Shown piece after piece: positions 5,632-14,069 of a DNA stretch of 37,530 nucleotides. The notes under the pieces are model-generated. The model worked only from the letters and a program-made list of their open reading frames with translations. It was not told the DNA's origin and searched no databases. Positions within the stretch are counted from its first letter, which is position 1; every line of letters begins with the position of its first letter. The translations under genes and the position numbers were made by a program. This DNA is from a virus. The stretch lies in IMG/VR virus record IMGVR_UViG_3300009529_000022, positions 1 to 37,530 of that record; one strand, written 5' to 3'.

Positions 5632-8271
5632 ATGGACAAAGAATCTCAGCACATCATAGACCGGTCCCGGGAGTTCCGCAGCGCCCTCTTAGGGCATAGC
5701 CTTTCCGAGGACGATGCCAGGGAAATCTACGATACGTGCTTTAAGTCTCTCCCGCTCTTTAACTTTACTTTCCTTTCCGATGACTTTCGGGAGAAGTATG
5801 GCTGTCCCTCATTTCATAGGGAAATTGCTGATAAACTTCTTAACAAATCTGTGTCCCATCTGGTGGTAACTGCTCCGAGAGGGTTTTCTAAGTCTACTCT
5901 AATCTCTTTGGGCTTTGCAGCACATCAAGCAGTTTACAAACAGCAGCGGTTCATCGTGCTGTGTTCTTCTACGGAGCTGATAGCCCTGGACTGGACGAGT
6001 AAGCTTAAAGGAAACTTCGAGGACAATGAGCTATTGCTGAGAGCCTTTGGGCATTTGAGAACACGAAAGGTGTATGATGGAACCGGAACAGATAAGTGGA
6101 CTACCAAAGAATTTGTCTTACGTCACCCCGACAACTTTTCGGTACGATTTAGGTCACGTGGAGCGGGTCAGTCTATCCAGGGCTCAAATCCGAGAGAGGG
6201 ACGACCCTCTATTTTCATCTGTCATGCGAAAGATACTTTGATCTGGGAACGGGGAAGACTAATAAAAATCCAGGAGAGCAGATATGCAAAAAGCAGCTAC
6301 GAGGCAAAAACGGTAAAGATTAGAGTGACTGGTATACCAATATCTGAATATACAACGAGAGAGCACTTGTTTTGGGCCAGAAAAAAAGTAAGGTGGTACG
6401 ATAAGAACAGAAAAAGTTATTGGGAGTTTGAGGACCCCCAATGGGTGGAGGCGTGTGACTTAACTAGAGATCACTATATTGGCAGCCCTATAAACTATCA
6501 GGACTCAGAATTACGCCCAATAAAGGTCTTTAAGAATAGGATAGGTCGGAAGGAATACGTCAGGGAGATACCTAAAATATTTTATGATAAAGAATGGTGG
6601 TGGGCATTTGGTCTTTGGTTAGGTGATGGAAGTCTCAATAAAAGTAGGACAAATAAGACCAAGATTACGTGGTACTGTGCCGATAAGTACCCTGAAATAA
6701 AAAGAAGACTGGTAGATTTTCTTAGTAGGTATAGGAAAGTAACAAGAGTCCAGCGAGTAGGCTGTGAGCAAATACTGGTATCGTATGCAGACTTGAGTAA
6801 ATGGTTATTGAAGTCTTACATTGACAAAGCCATAAAGGTTGCACCCGCTTGGGTTTATAAGCTTCCAGTCGAATATCTCAGGGAGATTATAAGAGGATAC
6901 ATAGATTCTGATGGATGGGTAAAAAACGCGGAGCCTGGGCCTTGTGTGAGAATTACTTCTATAAACTTAGAAGGTTTATTACTAATACAGAAAGCTTTAG
7001 CAAAATTAGGTATTCCTTCTTACATTAGAGAGGGTGCCGGGTCCCGAGTTGAAAAGTTTCCTAATGGGTACACTTCCGTATCTAAACAAAAATACGACAT
7101 ATATTTCAGGGATAATGTTGAGCAATTAGGTCTTACTATAAGACCTTCCACAAGATACTCTTTCAATCGTGTTTTCATCGATAATGGAGCTATCTGGAAA
7201 AAAGTAATATCTGTTGAAGATTGTGGTAATAAAGAGATTTATCCTATAAAGACTCCAGCACACGTATATTCTACGCCAATAGGATTGTCTCATAATTGTG
7301 ATGATATTGAGTCCGATAAGAATACTAACACTCTCGAACTCAGATTCGCGAATAAGAAGTGGCTAAATAGTACCGTACTTCCTGCTTTGATCTCTGAGGG
7401 TGGGCGGATTGTTGTAGATGGAAACCTGATTCATTCAGGGGGACTGATTAACTCTCTTCCCGATAGCCCTCGGTGGATGCCTCTTTTCTACCAAGCCATA
7501 GACGACCAGGGGAATTCTATCTGGGAGGAGAAGTTTCCATTAGAGAGGTTAGAAGAGATAAAAGCGGATTACGCTGCACGAGGAGACCTGAACTCGTTTT
7601 TTAGGATGTGGATGAATGTTGCCGTAGGAGATGAGGAGCGGACTTTTAAGCTTACGGAGGAGAACTACCACAAGGCCTATCGGTCGAATGGTGTGCTGAA
7701 GATCGGAGAGGATCAGGAGCTTCCTTACTATATTTTCATTGGCTTGGATCCCGGGGGTTGGGGGTCCATAAAGAGAGACTTTACTACAATCGTAGTAGTA
7801 GCGCTGGTGCCTGGAGGAACAGCTTACGTTTTAGAGTACTTTCAGGGAAGAACCGATCCTACAGCTACAATAGATAAGCTCTTTGAGATCTGCCGTAGGT
7901 ATACTAAGCCCTCTGCCGTAGGGGTAGAGACTACAGCGTATCAGGAAGCACTGGCATTCTATGTAAAGCAGCGCATGCGAGAGGAGGGATATTACTTTGT
8001 AGTTAGAGAGCTTAAGCCTCGTACGGCTAAGTCTGAGCGGTTAATGTCTTTGCAGCCTCGGTTTCAAACAGGAAGCCTGAAGATACGTAGGGGGATGTCA
8101 GAGTTAGAGGAGGAATTGTTCGGCTTTCCCAGAGGACGGCACGATGATCTATTAGATGGGCTTTACAATGCCCTGGAGATTTCTTATCCTCCCTCAGCGA
8201 CTATGAAACCTCAGTCTCAAGACTCAGGCTCTAAGGATCGAGAGGAACAGAGGAGTTGGCTAGTGCTATGA
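5632..8271 (+). CDS. Large terminase subunit with an intein
   Basis: 879 residues; without the intein 520, normal for TerL. This is the ATP-driven packaging motor and headful/terminus nuclease. ATPase domain: Walker A APRGFSKST (residues 81-89, K87), then Walker B IFI-CDDIE, which is split by the intein and rebuilt after splicing. RNase H-like nuclease domain: FIGLDPGG (D706), VGVETTAYQEAL, and GRHDDLLDGL (D838/D839, D842), the expected acidic residues. Splicing must occur for an active motor, since the intein interrupts the ATP-hydrolysis motif. The next gene overlaps the stop codon (ATGA), indicating translational coupling. Confidence 0.95.
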   Translation: MDKESQHIIDRSREFRSALLGHSLSEDDAREIYDTCFKSLPLFNFTFLSDDFREKYGCPSFHREIADKLLNKSVSHLVVTAPRGFSKSTLISLGFAAHQAVYKQQRFIVLCSSTELIALDWTSKLKGNFEDNELLLRAFGHLRTRKVYDGTGTDKWTTKEFVLRHPDNFSVRFRSRGAGQSIQGSNPREGRPSIFICHAKDTLIWERGRLIKIQESRYAKSSYEAKTVKIRVTGIPISEYTTREHLFWARKKVRWYDKNRKSYWEFEDPQWVEACDLTRDHYIGSPINYQDSELRPIKVFKNRIGRKEYVREIPKIFYDKEWWWAFGLWLGDGSLNKSRTNKTKITWYCADKYPEIKRRLVDFLSRYRKVTRVQRVGCEQILVSYADLSKWLLKSYIDKAIKVAPAWVYKLPVEYLREIIRGYIDSDGWVKNAEPGPCVRITSINLEGLLLIQKALAKLGIPSYIREGAGSRVEKFPNGYTSVSKQKYDIYFRDNVEQLGLTIRPSTRYSFNRVFIDNGAIWKKVISVEDCGNKEIYPIKTPAHVYSTPIGLSHNCDDIESDKNTNTLELRFANKKWLNSTVLPALISEGGRIVVDGNLIHSGGLINSLPDSPRWMPLFYQAIDDQGNSIWEEKFPLERLEEIKADYAARGDLNSFFRMWMNVAVGDEERTFKLTEENYHKAYRSNGVLKIGEDQELPYYIFIGLDPGGWGSIKRDFTTIVVVALVPGGTAYVLEYFQGRTDPTATIDKLFEICRRYTKPSAVGVETTAYQEALAFYVKQRMREEGYYFVVRELKPRTAKSERLMSLQPRFQTGSLKIRRGMSELEEELFGFPRGRHDDLLDGLYNALEISYPPSATMKPQSQDSGSKDREEQRSWLVL
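6220..7296 (+). mobile_element. LAGLIDADG intein in the terminase Walker B motif
   Basis: 359 residues (C197-N555 of the precursor). Block A starts with Cys (CHAKDTLIWERG); block B is TTREHLFWA with the T-x-x-H pattern; the two DOD homing-endonuclease motifs are FGLWLGDGSL (D332) and RGYIDSDGWV (D425/D427); the C-terminal block is STPIGLSHN followed by Cys as the +1 residue. Splicing residues (Cys1, His-Asn at the end, Cys+1) are present, so it should be active, and both endonuclease aspartates are intact. Removal joins PSIFI to CDDIESD, giving a clean hhhhDD Walker B. AT-richer codon use than the exteins is evident by eye and suggests independent origin. Confidence 0.93.
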
Positions 8272-8549
8272 AAAAATACCGAAAAAAGCCTGTAGCGGAG
8301 GATAACAGTTTTGATGTTTTGGAGCATACTTTCTTCTTTGGAGCACAGGGGGATTACGGTAGGGTACGTTTTCGGGAAAACGCCTGCACTAAGCTCTCCC
8401 TGGCTTTGGAGAGACCTTGGGCATACCCGAGTTATTTTGCCCGAATCGTTGGTTTTTCTCAGCAGTGTTTAGAGTTTATGAATAATCTTCTTAGGAGGAT
8501 ACGTGGTCCAAGTCCAGATTGGCACAGGCTGGGTACCGGGAAGAATTGA
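8268..8549 (+). CDS. Hypothetical protein coupled to terminase
   Basis: 93 residues from the ATG overlapping the terminase stop (ATGA at 8268); a TTG at 8256 in frame is less likely. Basic at the N-terminus (MKKYRKKPV), then mixed sequence without recognisable domain. It overlaps the following small gene by 47 nt. Phage genes of about this size between TerL and portal are often accessory packaging or head-completion factors, but I cannot assign one. Confidence 0.6.
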   Translation: MKKYRKKPVAEDNSFDVLEHTFFFGAQGDYGRVRFRENACTKLSLALERPWAYPSYFARIVGFSQQCLEFMNNLLRRIRGPSPDWHRLGTGKN

Positions 8550-8658
8550 GCGAGAGAATGAGAAGACGGTAATTGTAGAGGTATTCCAGAAGCATAGGGA
8601 GACGGAAAAACCCAGCTTCTTTATCAAAGTTAAGAGAAATAAAATACGTGAGAAATGA
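8503..8658 (+). CDS. Small beta-barrel-like hypothetical protein
   Basis: 51 residues, GTG start at 8503 with AGGAGG 4 nt upstream. It begins VVQVQIGTGWVPGRIERE and continues with alternating strands and many Lys/Arg, resembling a small SH3- or Tudor-like barrel (the 'G.GWVPGR(V/I)' pattern is typical of such folds). It overlaps the upstream gene and ends 36 nt before a rho-independent terminator. No function can be assigned. Confidence 0.6.
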   Translation: MVQVQIGTGWVPGRIERENEKTVIVEVFQKHRETEKPSFFIKVKRNKIREK

Positions 8659-8694
8659 ATCGTCATAACGGTCTGCTGTAAACGCTGTAAAGTG

Positions 8695-8729
8695 AGCCGT
8701 ACCTCTTAGATAGGGGGTACGGCTTTTTT
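8695..8729 (+). terminator. Rho-independent terminator between terminase block and portal
   Basis: A perfect 9-bp stem AGCCGTACC (8695-8703)/GGTACGGCT (8716-8724), 12-nt loop, followed by T6 (8724-8729). It lies inside the late operon 12 nt before the portal start, so it would attenuate rather than end late transcription unless an antiterminator or internal promoter exists. I see no good promoter between it and the portal gene. Confidence 0.8.
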
Positions 8730-8740
8730 ATTGGAGAAAA

Positions 8741-10717
8741 ATGGCAGAGAATCAATACAGTAAAGTTGCTAAAGAAAACTATGCAACCTGGAAACGGTAC
8801 AAGGATGCTCGAAGAAACTGGATGGTAGATCACGTAGATGAAGCTACCAAGTTCTACTTTGGAGCGCACTGGACGGACGAAGAGCGCAAGATCCTTAAAG
8901 AGCGGGGTCAAGCAGATATTGTAATCAACCGAGTGCGAGCAATCATCCGGTTTATGGTGGCCCTGCTTACCGCTAATAAGCCTTCCTTCCGTGCCGTACC
9001 CGTAACGGGAGGAGATCGGAAAGTAGCGAATATCTTCAATGAAATCTTCTCCTATATCTGGCGTATTTCCAAAGGCTACAAGCAGTTTGAGCGAGCTATC
9101 TTCAACTATACTCGTGCGGGATTGGGATGGTTCTTAGTGTACTTAGACCCGGAGGCAAATTGGGGTCAGGGAGAAGTAAAAATCCGGCAGGTACCGCTGA
9201 GGCACGTGTATGTAGACCCCTCCGCTGGTGAGGAGCCAGACTGGTCAGATGCAGAGGCCATCATTATCTCCAAGCGTATTCCACTGAAGAAAGCGCAAGA
9301 GCTCTATCCTAAAGCTAAGAAGCGGCTACGGCGAGCGGTCATGTCTGCTGAGGCTGAGGACTCGGATTTAGAGCAGGAAGATGAGATTATTTTCGGCTCG
9401 GAAGAGGTTGCAGATACGGATGTAGAGTTAGAGGGAGGGCAGGTCAGGATTATCGAGGCGTATAGAAAGAGGGCGAAGACGTTCTGGCTTGTTCTGGATA
9501 AGACTACCGGTCAGACAACTGTTTCTAAGAGTGCTCCAAAAGAGGAGGAGACAATACAGAGTGCACCGGTTCGGATGCCTTACATAGAGCGGACAGTTTC
9601 AGCGGGCTATGACGTATTTATTGCCAGAGAAGACTTACCGCCCCCTATTGAGGATTACCCTCTTATTCCCGTTATCTATGAAGATACGGAGAATACGCAG
9701 CCGATAGGTGAGGTAGAGTTCCTGAAAGGCCCACAGAAGTTCCTGAATAAAGCGATGAGCGTAACTATTCTCTCTGCTCAGGTAGGCTCTACGCCAAAAG
9801 TTTTACTTCCTGCGGGCTCGGTAGATAACATTGAAAATTTCCAGGATGCCTATGCGGCTCCAGGAGCAGTTTTAGAAGTAAGAATGGATGCTAATCCCCC
9901 CATTATCGTCCAGCCCATTCCTCTAAATAATGCTTTCTTCTCTATTGCAGAGACGATGAAGCGGGATATGGAGTACGAATCGGGAGCCTTTGGCCCGCTT
10001 CAAGGCGATCCATCGGATGCACCACAAACAGCTAAGGCCACCTTAGCCCTTCAAGAGTATGGAGCTTCTAAGTCGAAGCTCTCGCTGCGCTCTGTAGAGT
10101 CCGCTTTGACTCGCCTGGGACAGTCTACGATGCAGTTTGTCCAGGCTTACTGGAAACAGCCTAAGATACTAAGGTTAGTAACGGATGAAACGGAGCAAGA
10201 GCAAGAAATTGCCGTTAATCAGCCTGTGTTGGACGACCAGGGGCAGGAGATTGAGCGGCTGAATGACGTCACTGTGGGTAAGTACGATATTGCGGTGACA
10301 ATGGGCTCTACCTTACCTACGAACAGGATGCTGCTATACGGACTGCATATGGAGTTAGTGGAGAAGGGGGTGCCTCTGAAGTATGCTTTGAAATACTTGG
10401 ATGTACCTGATGCAGAGAAGATTATAGCAGAGACAGATACGGTAAAGCAGCAGCAAGCGCAGATGGAGCAGATGGAACAAGGAATAGAGCAAATGCAGAA
10501 TGAGTTGCAGAAGGCCAATACCAAAGTAGAAACCGCAGACCGAGCGGTAAGGGATGCTCAATACTCTGCGAATTGGTCAAAGGCACTCAATCAATTCCGT
10601 GCGGATTTGGAAACGGAGCGTTCTCGATTCCGTGAGAACCTTCGTGGAGAGATCGCGGAAACCGTCAGGGATACCCTGGCTGAATTCAACGAGAGTCAGG
10701 CTCCCAAGAAAGGATAA
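8741..10717 (+). CDS. Portal protein (P22-like)
   Basis: 658 residues, ATG 8741 after TTGGAGA. Forms the dodecameric ring at the packaging vertex. The N-terminal 300 residues follow the P22-type pattern: long amphipathic helix, then INRVRAIIRFMVALLTANKP and the FRAVPV strand, the ANWGQGEVKIRQVPLRHVYVDPSA segment and a conserved acidic stretch, with a helical crown/barrel region of coiled coil toward the C-terminus (residues 560-650: Gln/Glu-rich helices). Length is in the usual P22-like range (about 600-730). It is followed 2 nt later by the scaffold gene, standard head-module order. Confidence 0.85.
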   Translation: MAENQYSKVAKENYATWKRYKDARRNWMVDHVDEATKFYFGAHWTDEERKILKERGQADIVINRVRAIIRFMVALLTANKPSFRAVPVTGGDRKVANIFNEIFSYIWRISKGYKQFERAIFNYTRAGLGWFLVYLDPEANWGQGEVKIRQVPLRHVYVDPSAGEEPDWSDAEAIIISKRIPLKKAQELYPKAKKRLRRAVMSAEAEDSDLEQEDEIIFGSEEVADTDVELEGGQVRIIEAYRKRAKTFWLVLDKTTGQTTVSKSAPKEEETIQSAPVRMPYIERTVSAGYDVFIAREDLPPPIEDYPLIPVIYEDTENTQPIGEVEFLKGPQKFLNKAMSVTILSAQVGSTPKVLLPAGSVDNIENFQDAYAAPGAVLEVRMDANPPIIVQPIPLNNAFFSIAETMKRDMEYESGAFGPLQGDPSDAPQTAKATLALQEYGASKSKLSLRSVESALTRLGQSTMQFVQAYWKQPKILRLVTDETEQEQEIAVNQPVLDDQGQEIERLNDVTVGKYDIAVTMGSTLPTNRMLLYGLHMELVEKGVPLKYALKYLDVPDAEKIIAETDTVKQQQAQMEQMEQGIEQMQNELQKANTKVETADRAVRDAQYSANWSKALNQFRADLETERSRFRENLRGEIAETVRDTLAEFNESQAPKKG

Positions 10718-10719
10718 CA

Positions 10720-11664
10720 ATGGCTGACGAGCTGAAAGATGCAATGGAGAATACCCTGTCTGGAGCTACTCCCGACATCTTGAAGGATGTCGAGGGCGTT
10801 CCCGCAGGCCCTCCGACAGAAGAACCGGTACAGGCAGAGGAGCCTTCCGTGCCGGCTGAGGATGCAACACTGCCAACAGAACCACCTCCACCTGTGGAGC
10901 CTCCTGAAGCAGTGACAAGTACCCTCAAGAAATATGGTAACGATCCGAACAAGCTTGCAGAGGCTTACAATGCGCTTACTGGCAGACTTAATGAGAGCCA
11001 GCGAGAGCTTAATCAGGTTAAGCCCTTCCAATCTTACTTAGACGATCTTCAGAACGATCCTAAGCTTCAGCAGAAAGTCTACGAGCACTATGCTGCAAGA
11101 GGGCAGGCCCCGGCACAGCCGGAACACCCTGCACCTGCGACAGTGCCTCCAGCTACTGCTCAGAGTGTGGGAGCCTTTATGCCCGAAGGGGAGAGTTTCG
11201 ATCCATACGATATGGCTTCGGACCCGAACTCAAGCTCAGCAAAGGCTCTTCAAGCTTTCCTTACAGCGCAGCAGCAGGAAGCTCTGAATCAGCGCGATCG
11301 GGCTGCAGCTCAGAGGCAAAAGACTAAAGATGCTGCTACTCGCTATGAGGGAGAAAAGCAGAAGCTTATCCGTGACCACCCGGAGATAGCTCAGGAATGG
11401 GCGGACTTTGAGCAATGGGCTGCTTCTCCCAATCAGGTGAAGCTGGATAATCTCTATAAGCTGTATAAGCAGAAGGAGACGCTTCAGAAGGTTGAGACGG
11501 ATGCCCGCGCGAAGGTCTTAGCGGAGCTTAACGCTAACGCTGGGCGAGTGCCTTCTGTCGCTACAGTAGCTTCAGAAGCAGAGGTAGAAACTAAGGTATC
11601 TGAAGAGCAGGCTTTTGCAAAGGATCTAACGAAAGTAGGTAACGCTGGAACATTGCCATTTTAA
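10720..11664 (+). CDS. Capsid scaffolding protein
   Basis: 314 residues. Proline/alanine/glutamate-rich N-terminus, then long helical, Gln- and Lys-rich segments with coiled-coil character, an acidic-to-basic pattern and the hydrophobic end VGNAGTLPF, all typical of tailed-phage scaffolds. Its place between portal and major capsid protein is diagnostic. Scaffolds assemble the procapsid and leave it; I see no serine-protease motif, so maturation would be non-proteolytic by this gene. AAAGGA upstream of ATG 10720. Confidence 0.75.
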   Translation: MADELKDAMENTLSGATPDILKDVEGVPAGPPTEEPVQAEEPSVPAEDATLPTEPPPPVEPPEAVTSTLKKYGNDPNKLAEAYNALTGRLNESQRELNQVKPFQSYLDDLQNDPKLQQKVYEHYAARGQAPAQPEHPAPATVPPATAQSVGAFMPEGESFDPYDMASDPNSSSAKALQAFLTAQQQEALNQRDRAAAQRQKTKDAATRYEGEKQKLIRDHPEIAQEWADFEQWAASPNQVKLDNLYKLYKQKETLQKVETDARAKVLAELNANAGRVPSVATVASEAEVETKVSEEQAFAKDLTKVGNAGTLPF

Positions 11665-11688
11665 TATAAAAAATAGGAGATTGATAAA

Positions 11689-11859
11689 ATGCCCGCAGGA
11701 ACTAAGGGAACGTATACGGGTGGTGCGTCTGGGGTGCTCTATACTGATCGGCGCAGGTTTGACTTAAAAGATCAAGTAGCAGAGCTAATCCCCTCGGCTA
11801 CCCCCTTTCTTACGTTTCTCTCGAAATTACGGAAAGAACCCACAACGGATCCTGACTTT
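11689..11859 (+). CDS. Major capsid protein, exon 1 (residues 1-57)
   Basis: ATG 11689 with AGGAGA upstream. Encodes 57 residues beginning MPAGTKGTYTGGASGVLY and ending TTDPDF. Without splicing the frame hits TAA at 11863. The last six exon bases GACTTT pair with the intron guide GGAGTC (11871-11876), with the U-G pair required at a group I 5' splice site, placing the exon end at 11859. The remainder of the protein is exon 2 (12530-13660). Together 433 residues. Confidence 0.85.
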
Positions 11860-12529
11860 GAATAAATCTTGGAGTCCTTAAATCTTGCGGTATGCTGGAA
11901 TATCCTAAAGCCCTACGTACTAATTAGGTAAGAATCGGAGGGATATATGGACAATCATGCAGGCAACCTGTTTTGGCTTGCAGGCTTTATAGACGCTGAT
12001 GGTTCTGTGGGGCTGCATAAGCAACGCCAACCAGGGGGAAAAGTTACTTGGGTACCTTCACTGTCAGTTACAACTACGTGTGATCTAACAGCTGATCATA
12101 TATCGGATGTCCTGAAAAGTCTCAACTTACCTTTCTTTCGCATGTTGCGGAAGGTTACGAAGCCAAATTGGACAGACAGACATCTCATTGAAATCAGAGG
12201 CATGAAGAGAATATCTAAGATACTCCCTCTACTGATTCCTCGCTTAGTAACTAAACAGCAGGAAGCTCAGTTGGTTATGAGGTTTATTAGCTCCAGAAAG
12301 CAAGTTCCTATGAAACGGCCATACAGTGACGAAGAGCTTGAAATGGTACTTGAGGTTAGAAACATTAAACGTGCCAGACACAAGTAAACAGGAGTCCCCA
12401 GAGGCCATGAGCAGGACTCTTCTAAAATTAAAAGAGAAGAGAAGATATGGTCCGACCCTTAGTGAAAGCTGAGGAGGCAGAAGGAACAGAAACTGTCTGC
12501 CCATCCCTTCGGGGAAAGTAACAAAAGTG
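11860..12529 (+). mobile_element. Group I self-splicing intron in the major capsid gene
   Basis: 670 nt. P1: exon end GACTTT with guide GGAGTC (U-G at the cut). A P3-P4-like core (TGCGG...AATATCCTAAAGCC) follows. P7: GGACT (12414-12418) with GGTCC (12449-12453) in AAGATATGGTCC, the hallmark of group I introns. P8: CTTCT/AGAAG. P9 hairpins: GCAGA/TCTGC and CCC-TTCG-GGG (12505-12514). The intron should end in G; G12529 fits, joining DPDF to TMFEHEAPW in frame. It carries a LAGLIDADG endonuclease (11947-12387). Spliced protein is continuous, so the intron is likely active. The 3' splice site is less certain than the 5' one. Confidence 0.88.
11947..12387 (+). CDS. LAGLIDADG homing endonuclease within the group I intron
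   Basis: 146 residues, ATG 11947 with GGAGGG upstream. One clear LAGLIDADG motif, FWLAGFIDADGSVG (residues 9-22), with a typical following strand (VTWVPSLSVTTT). Single-motif enzymes of this length act as homodimers and cut intronless alleles to spread the intron; some also help splicing as maturases. It lies in a peripheral loop upstream of P7, leaving the catalytic core intact. The C-terminal residues (KRPYSDEELEMVLEVRNIKRARHK) are basic. A second, unrelated LAGLIDADG enzyme is in the TerL intein. Confidence 0.9.
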   Translation: MDNHAGNLFWLAGFIDADGSVGLHKQRQPGGKVTWVPSLSVTTTCDLTADHISDVLKSLNLPFFRMLRKVTKPNWTDRHLIEIRGMKRISKILPLLIPRLVTKQQEAQLVMRFISSRKQVPMKRPYSDEELEMVLEVRNIKRARHK

Positions 12530-13660
12530 ACGATGTTCGAACACGAAGCGCCGTGGTTAGATCGTAGATTCTACTTGGATGCTACGGCTCAGACGTGGAG
12601 TGCTACGGATGCAGGTGGCACGCTGACCAGTCAGCCCGTTCAGGCTACTGTTGACGGCAGCGATAGCGTGGGTTGGTTAGTGCCTGGATTAGAGGTGTTA
12701 ATCTGGGATACCGCAGATAGCCAGAGAATTCGTGCTATTGTTACCGCAGTGTCTTCAGATCAGAAACAGGCGGATTTCAGAGCGTTGTCAACAGCCTGGA
12801 CAGCTACGAATTCCGTAGCGGATAACGATCCGGTTTGGAATATCGGCTCGGCTTTTGAGGAAGGATCGGGAGCGGCAGAGCCTACGAGTGATGAGCTGAC
12901 ATTGGCTTACGGGAGTACGCAAATATTTAAAAATGCGTTTGCCGTAACCAATACGCTGCAAGCTACTCACCTCTTCGGTGGAGAGGAATTAGCTCGGCTG
13001 CGTGCTCAGAAGGAGAACGAGCATAAGATGGATATCGAACGTATGCTTGTTTTCGGAGAGCGTAAGGGTAATCGAGCTACTGCAGCGGCTCACTTGATGG
13101 GCACTACGCATAACATCCGCACTTCAGACGGCTTCATCGCTTGTATGGAGTATATGGATGGTCTTAGTGACTCCTGGGATCATTACATGTATTCCATTAC
13201 CATGAGCACCTATACCTTCGATTCCTTCGTGGATGATATGGCGGAGGTATTCGAGTATGGCTCGGATACGAAGCTGGCGCTGTGTGGAAGTGGTGTGTTA
13301 GGCTATTTCTCGAAGCTCGGTAGCTCGGGCTTCCTGAATGAGTCTCAGGTGCGAATTACTCTGGAGCCCGGTGCGGAGGTATTCGGAGTAAAGATTCAGA
13401 AGCTTATCACACCGCATGGTACATTGGTATTGACTCCAGAGAAAATCCTCAGAGGTGGCAGTGCGGATGGGAACTACCAGAACTACATGATGGTAGTGGA
13501 TTTACCTAACGTATCTATTCGGCCTCTAAAGGGTAGAGATACGCATATGGAAACGGCAGTGCAGAATAACGATGAGGATTTGATTAAAGATCAGTTTCTC
13601 ACCGAGACGGGTTTTGCACTGAAGAATCCTAAGACGCATTCGCTCTGGATTTTCTCGTAA
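12530..13660 (+). CDS. Major capsid protein, exon 2 (HK97-fold, SU10-like)
   Basis: 376 residues joined to exon 1. An in-frame GTG at 12527 is intronic. After splicing the sequence TDPDF-TMFEHEAPWLDRRFYLDATA is continuous. Mid-region 'STQIFKNAFAVTNTLQATHLFGGEELARLRAQKENEHKMDIERMLVFGE' (quoted here in parts: STQIFKNAFAVTNTLQ and AQKENEHKMDIERMLVF) matches the pattern of SU10-type (DUF5309) HK97-fold capsid proteins, as does the RTSDGFIACMEYM segment. Forms the icosahedral shell on the scaffold. Downstream are two tandem palindromes. Family naming is by recognition of pattern, not search. Confidence 0.8.
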   Translation, partial: TMFEHEAPWLDRRFYLDATAQTWSATDAGGTLTSQPVQATVDGSDSVGWLVPGLEVLIWDTADSQRIRAIVTAVSSDQKQADFRALSTAWTATNSVADNDPVWNIGSAFEEGSGAAEPTSDELTLAYGSTQIFKNAFAVTNTLQATHLFGGEELARLRAQKENEHKMDIERMLVFGERKGNRATAAAHLMGTTHNIRTSDGFIACMEYMDGLSDSWDHYMYSITMSTYTFDSFVDDMAEVFEYGSDTKLALCGSGVLGYFSKLGSSGFLNESQVRITLEPGAEVFGVKIQKLITPHGTLVLTPEKILRGGSADGNYQNYMMVVDLPNVSIRPLKGRDTHMETAVQNNDEDLIKDQFLTETGFALKNPKTHSLWIFS

Positions 13661-13662
13661 AC

Positions 13663-13704
13663 TTTACACTCGAGTACTCGAGTGTAAAACCTCGAGTACT
13701 CGAG
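13663..13704. repeat. Two nested palindromes after the capsid gene
   Basis: First: perfect 26-bp palindrome with arms TTTACACTCGAG/CTCGAGTGTAAA and TA centre (13663-13688). Second: perfect 14-bp palindrome CTCGAGTACTCGAG (13691-13704), a copy of the centre of the first. No T-run follows, so it is not a classical terminator. It may stabilise or process the capsid mRNA, attenuate, or bind a protein. The second palindrome also borders the GAGGAG ribosome site of the next gene. Confidence 0.8.
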
Positions 13705-13715
13705 AGGAGTTTGGT

Positions 13716-14069
13716 ATGAAGAAATGTTACTTTTGTGCTCGGAAGCCTACTCTACGGATCACGGGAGAGTTCAGGCATCAGTTTGTAGGGCATATCTACG
13801 AAACAGACGATCCTGATCGGATTAAGGACATCGAGGCTAATGGCTTCTTTGGAAGCTGGTTTGTAGAAGTGCCTATCCCTGCTGCTCCTGTGGATACTCG
13901 GCCTGAGGCTTTTTCTGTGAAACCTCAAGAGGTCCCAATGCCTTTTGAAGAGCTGTCCTATGCTCAGCTTCGGGCTCAAGCCAAAGAGAAGGGGATTCCG
14001 CAGTACTGGAAGATGAAGAAAGCAGCGTTGATTGCGGAACTTAAGGAATTGGAGGTAAGCGATGGCTAA
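13716..14069 (+). CDS. Protein with C-terminal SAP-like domain
   Basis: 117 residues. The C-terminal 40 residues (ELSYAQLRAQAKEKGIPQYWKMKKAALIAELKELE) fit a SAP-type helix-linker-helix, which usually contacts DNA or proteins, and appear in several phage genes next to the capsid gene. The N-terminus has MKKCYFCARKP, with a C-x-x-C pair but no second pair, so zinc binding is unsure. The ribosome site GAGGAG lies at the edge of the palindrome cluster, so a structure there could control its translation relative to the capsid. Overlaps the next gene by 8 nt. Confidence 0.6.
   Translation: MKKCYFCARKPTLRITGEFRHQFVGHIYETDDPDRIKDIEANGFFGSWFVEVPIPAAPVDTRPEAFSVKPQEVPMPFEELSYAQLRAQAKEKGIPQYWKMKKAALIAELKELEVSDG

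Noticed and set aside
12527-12529. GTG 12527 as the start of a separate capsid gene
   Set aside because: It is the last codon-sized piece of the group I intron; exon 1 supplies the true N-terminus.
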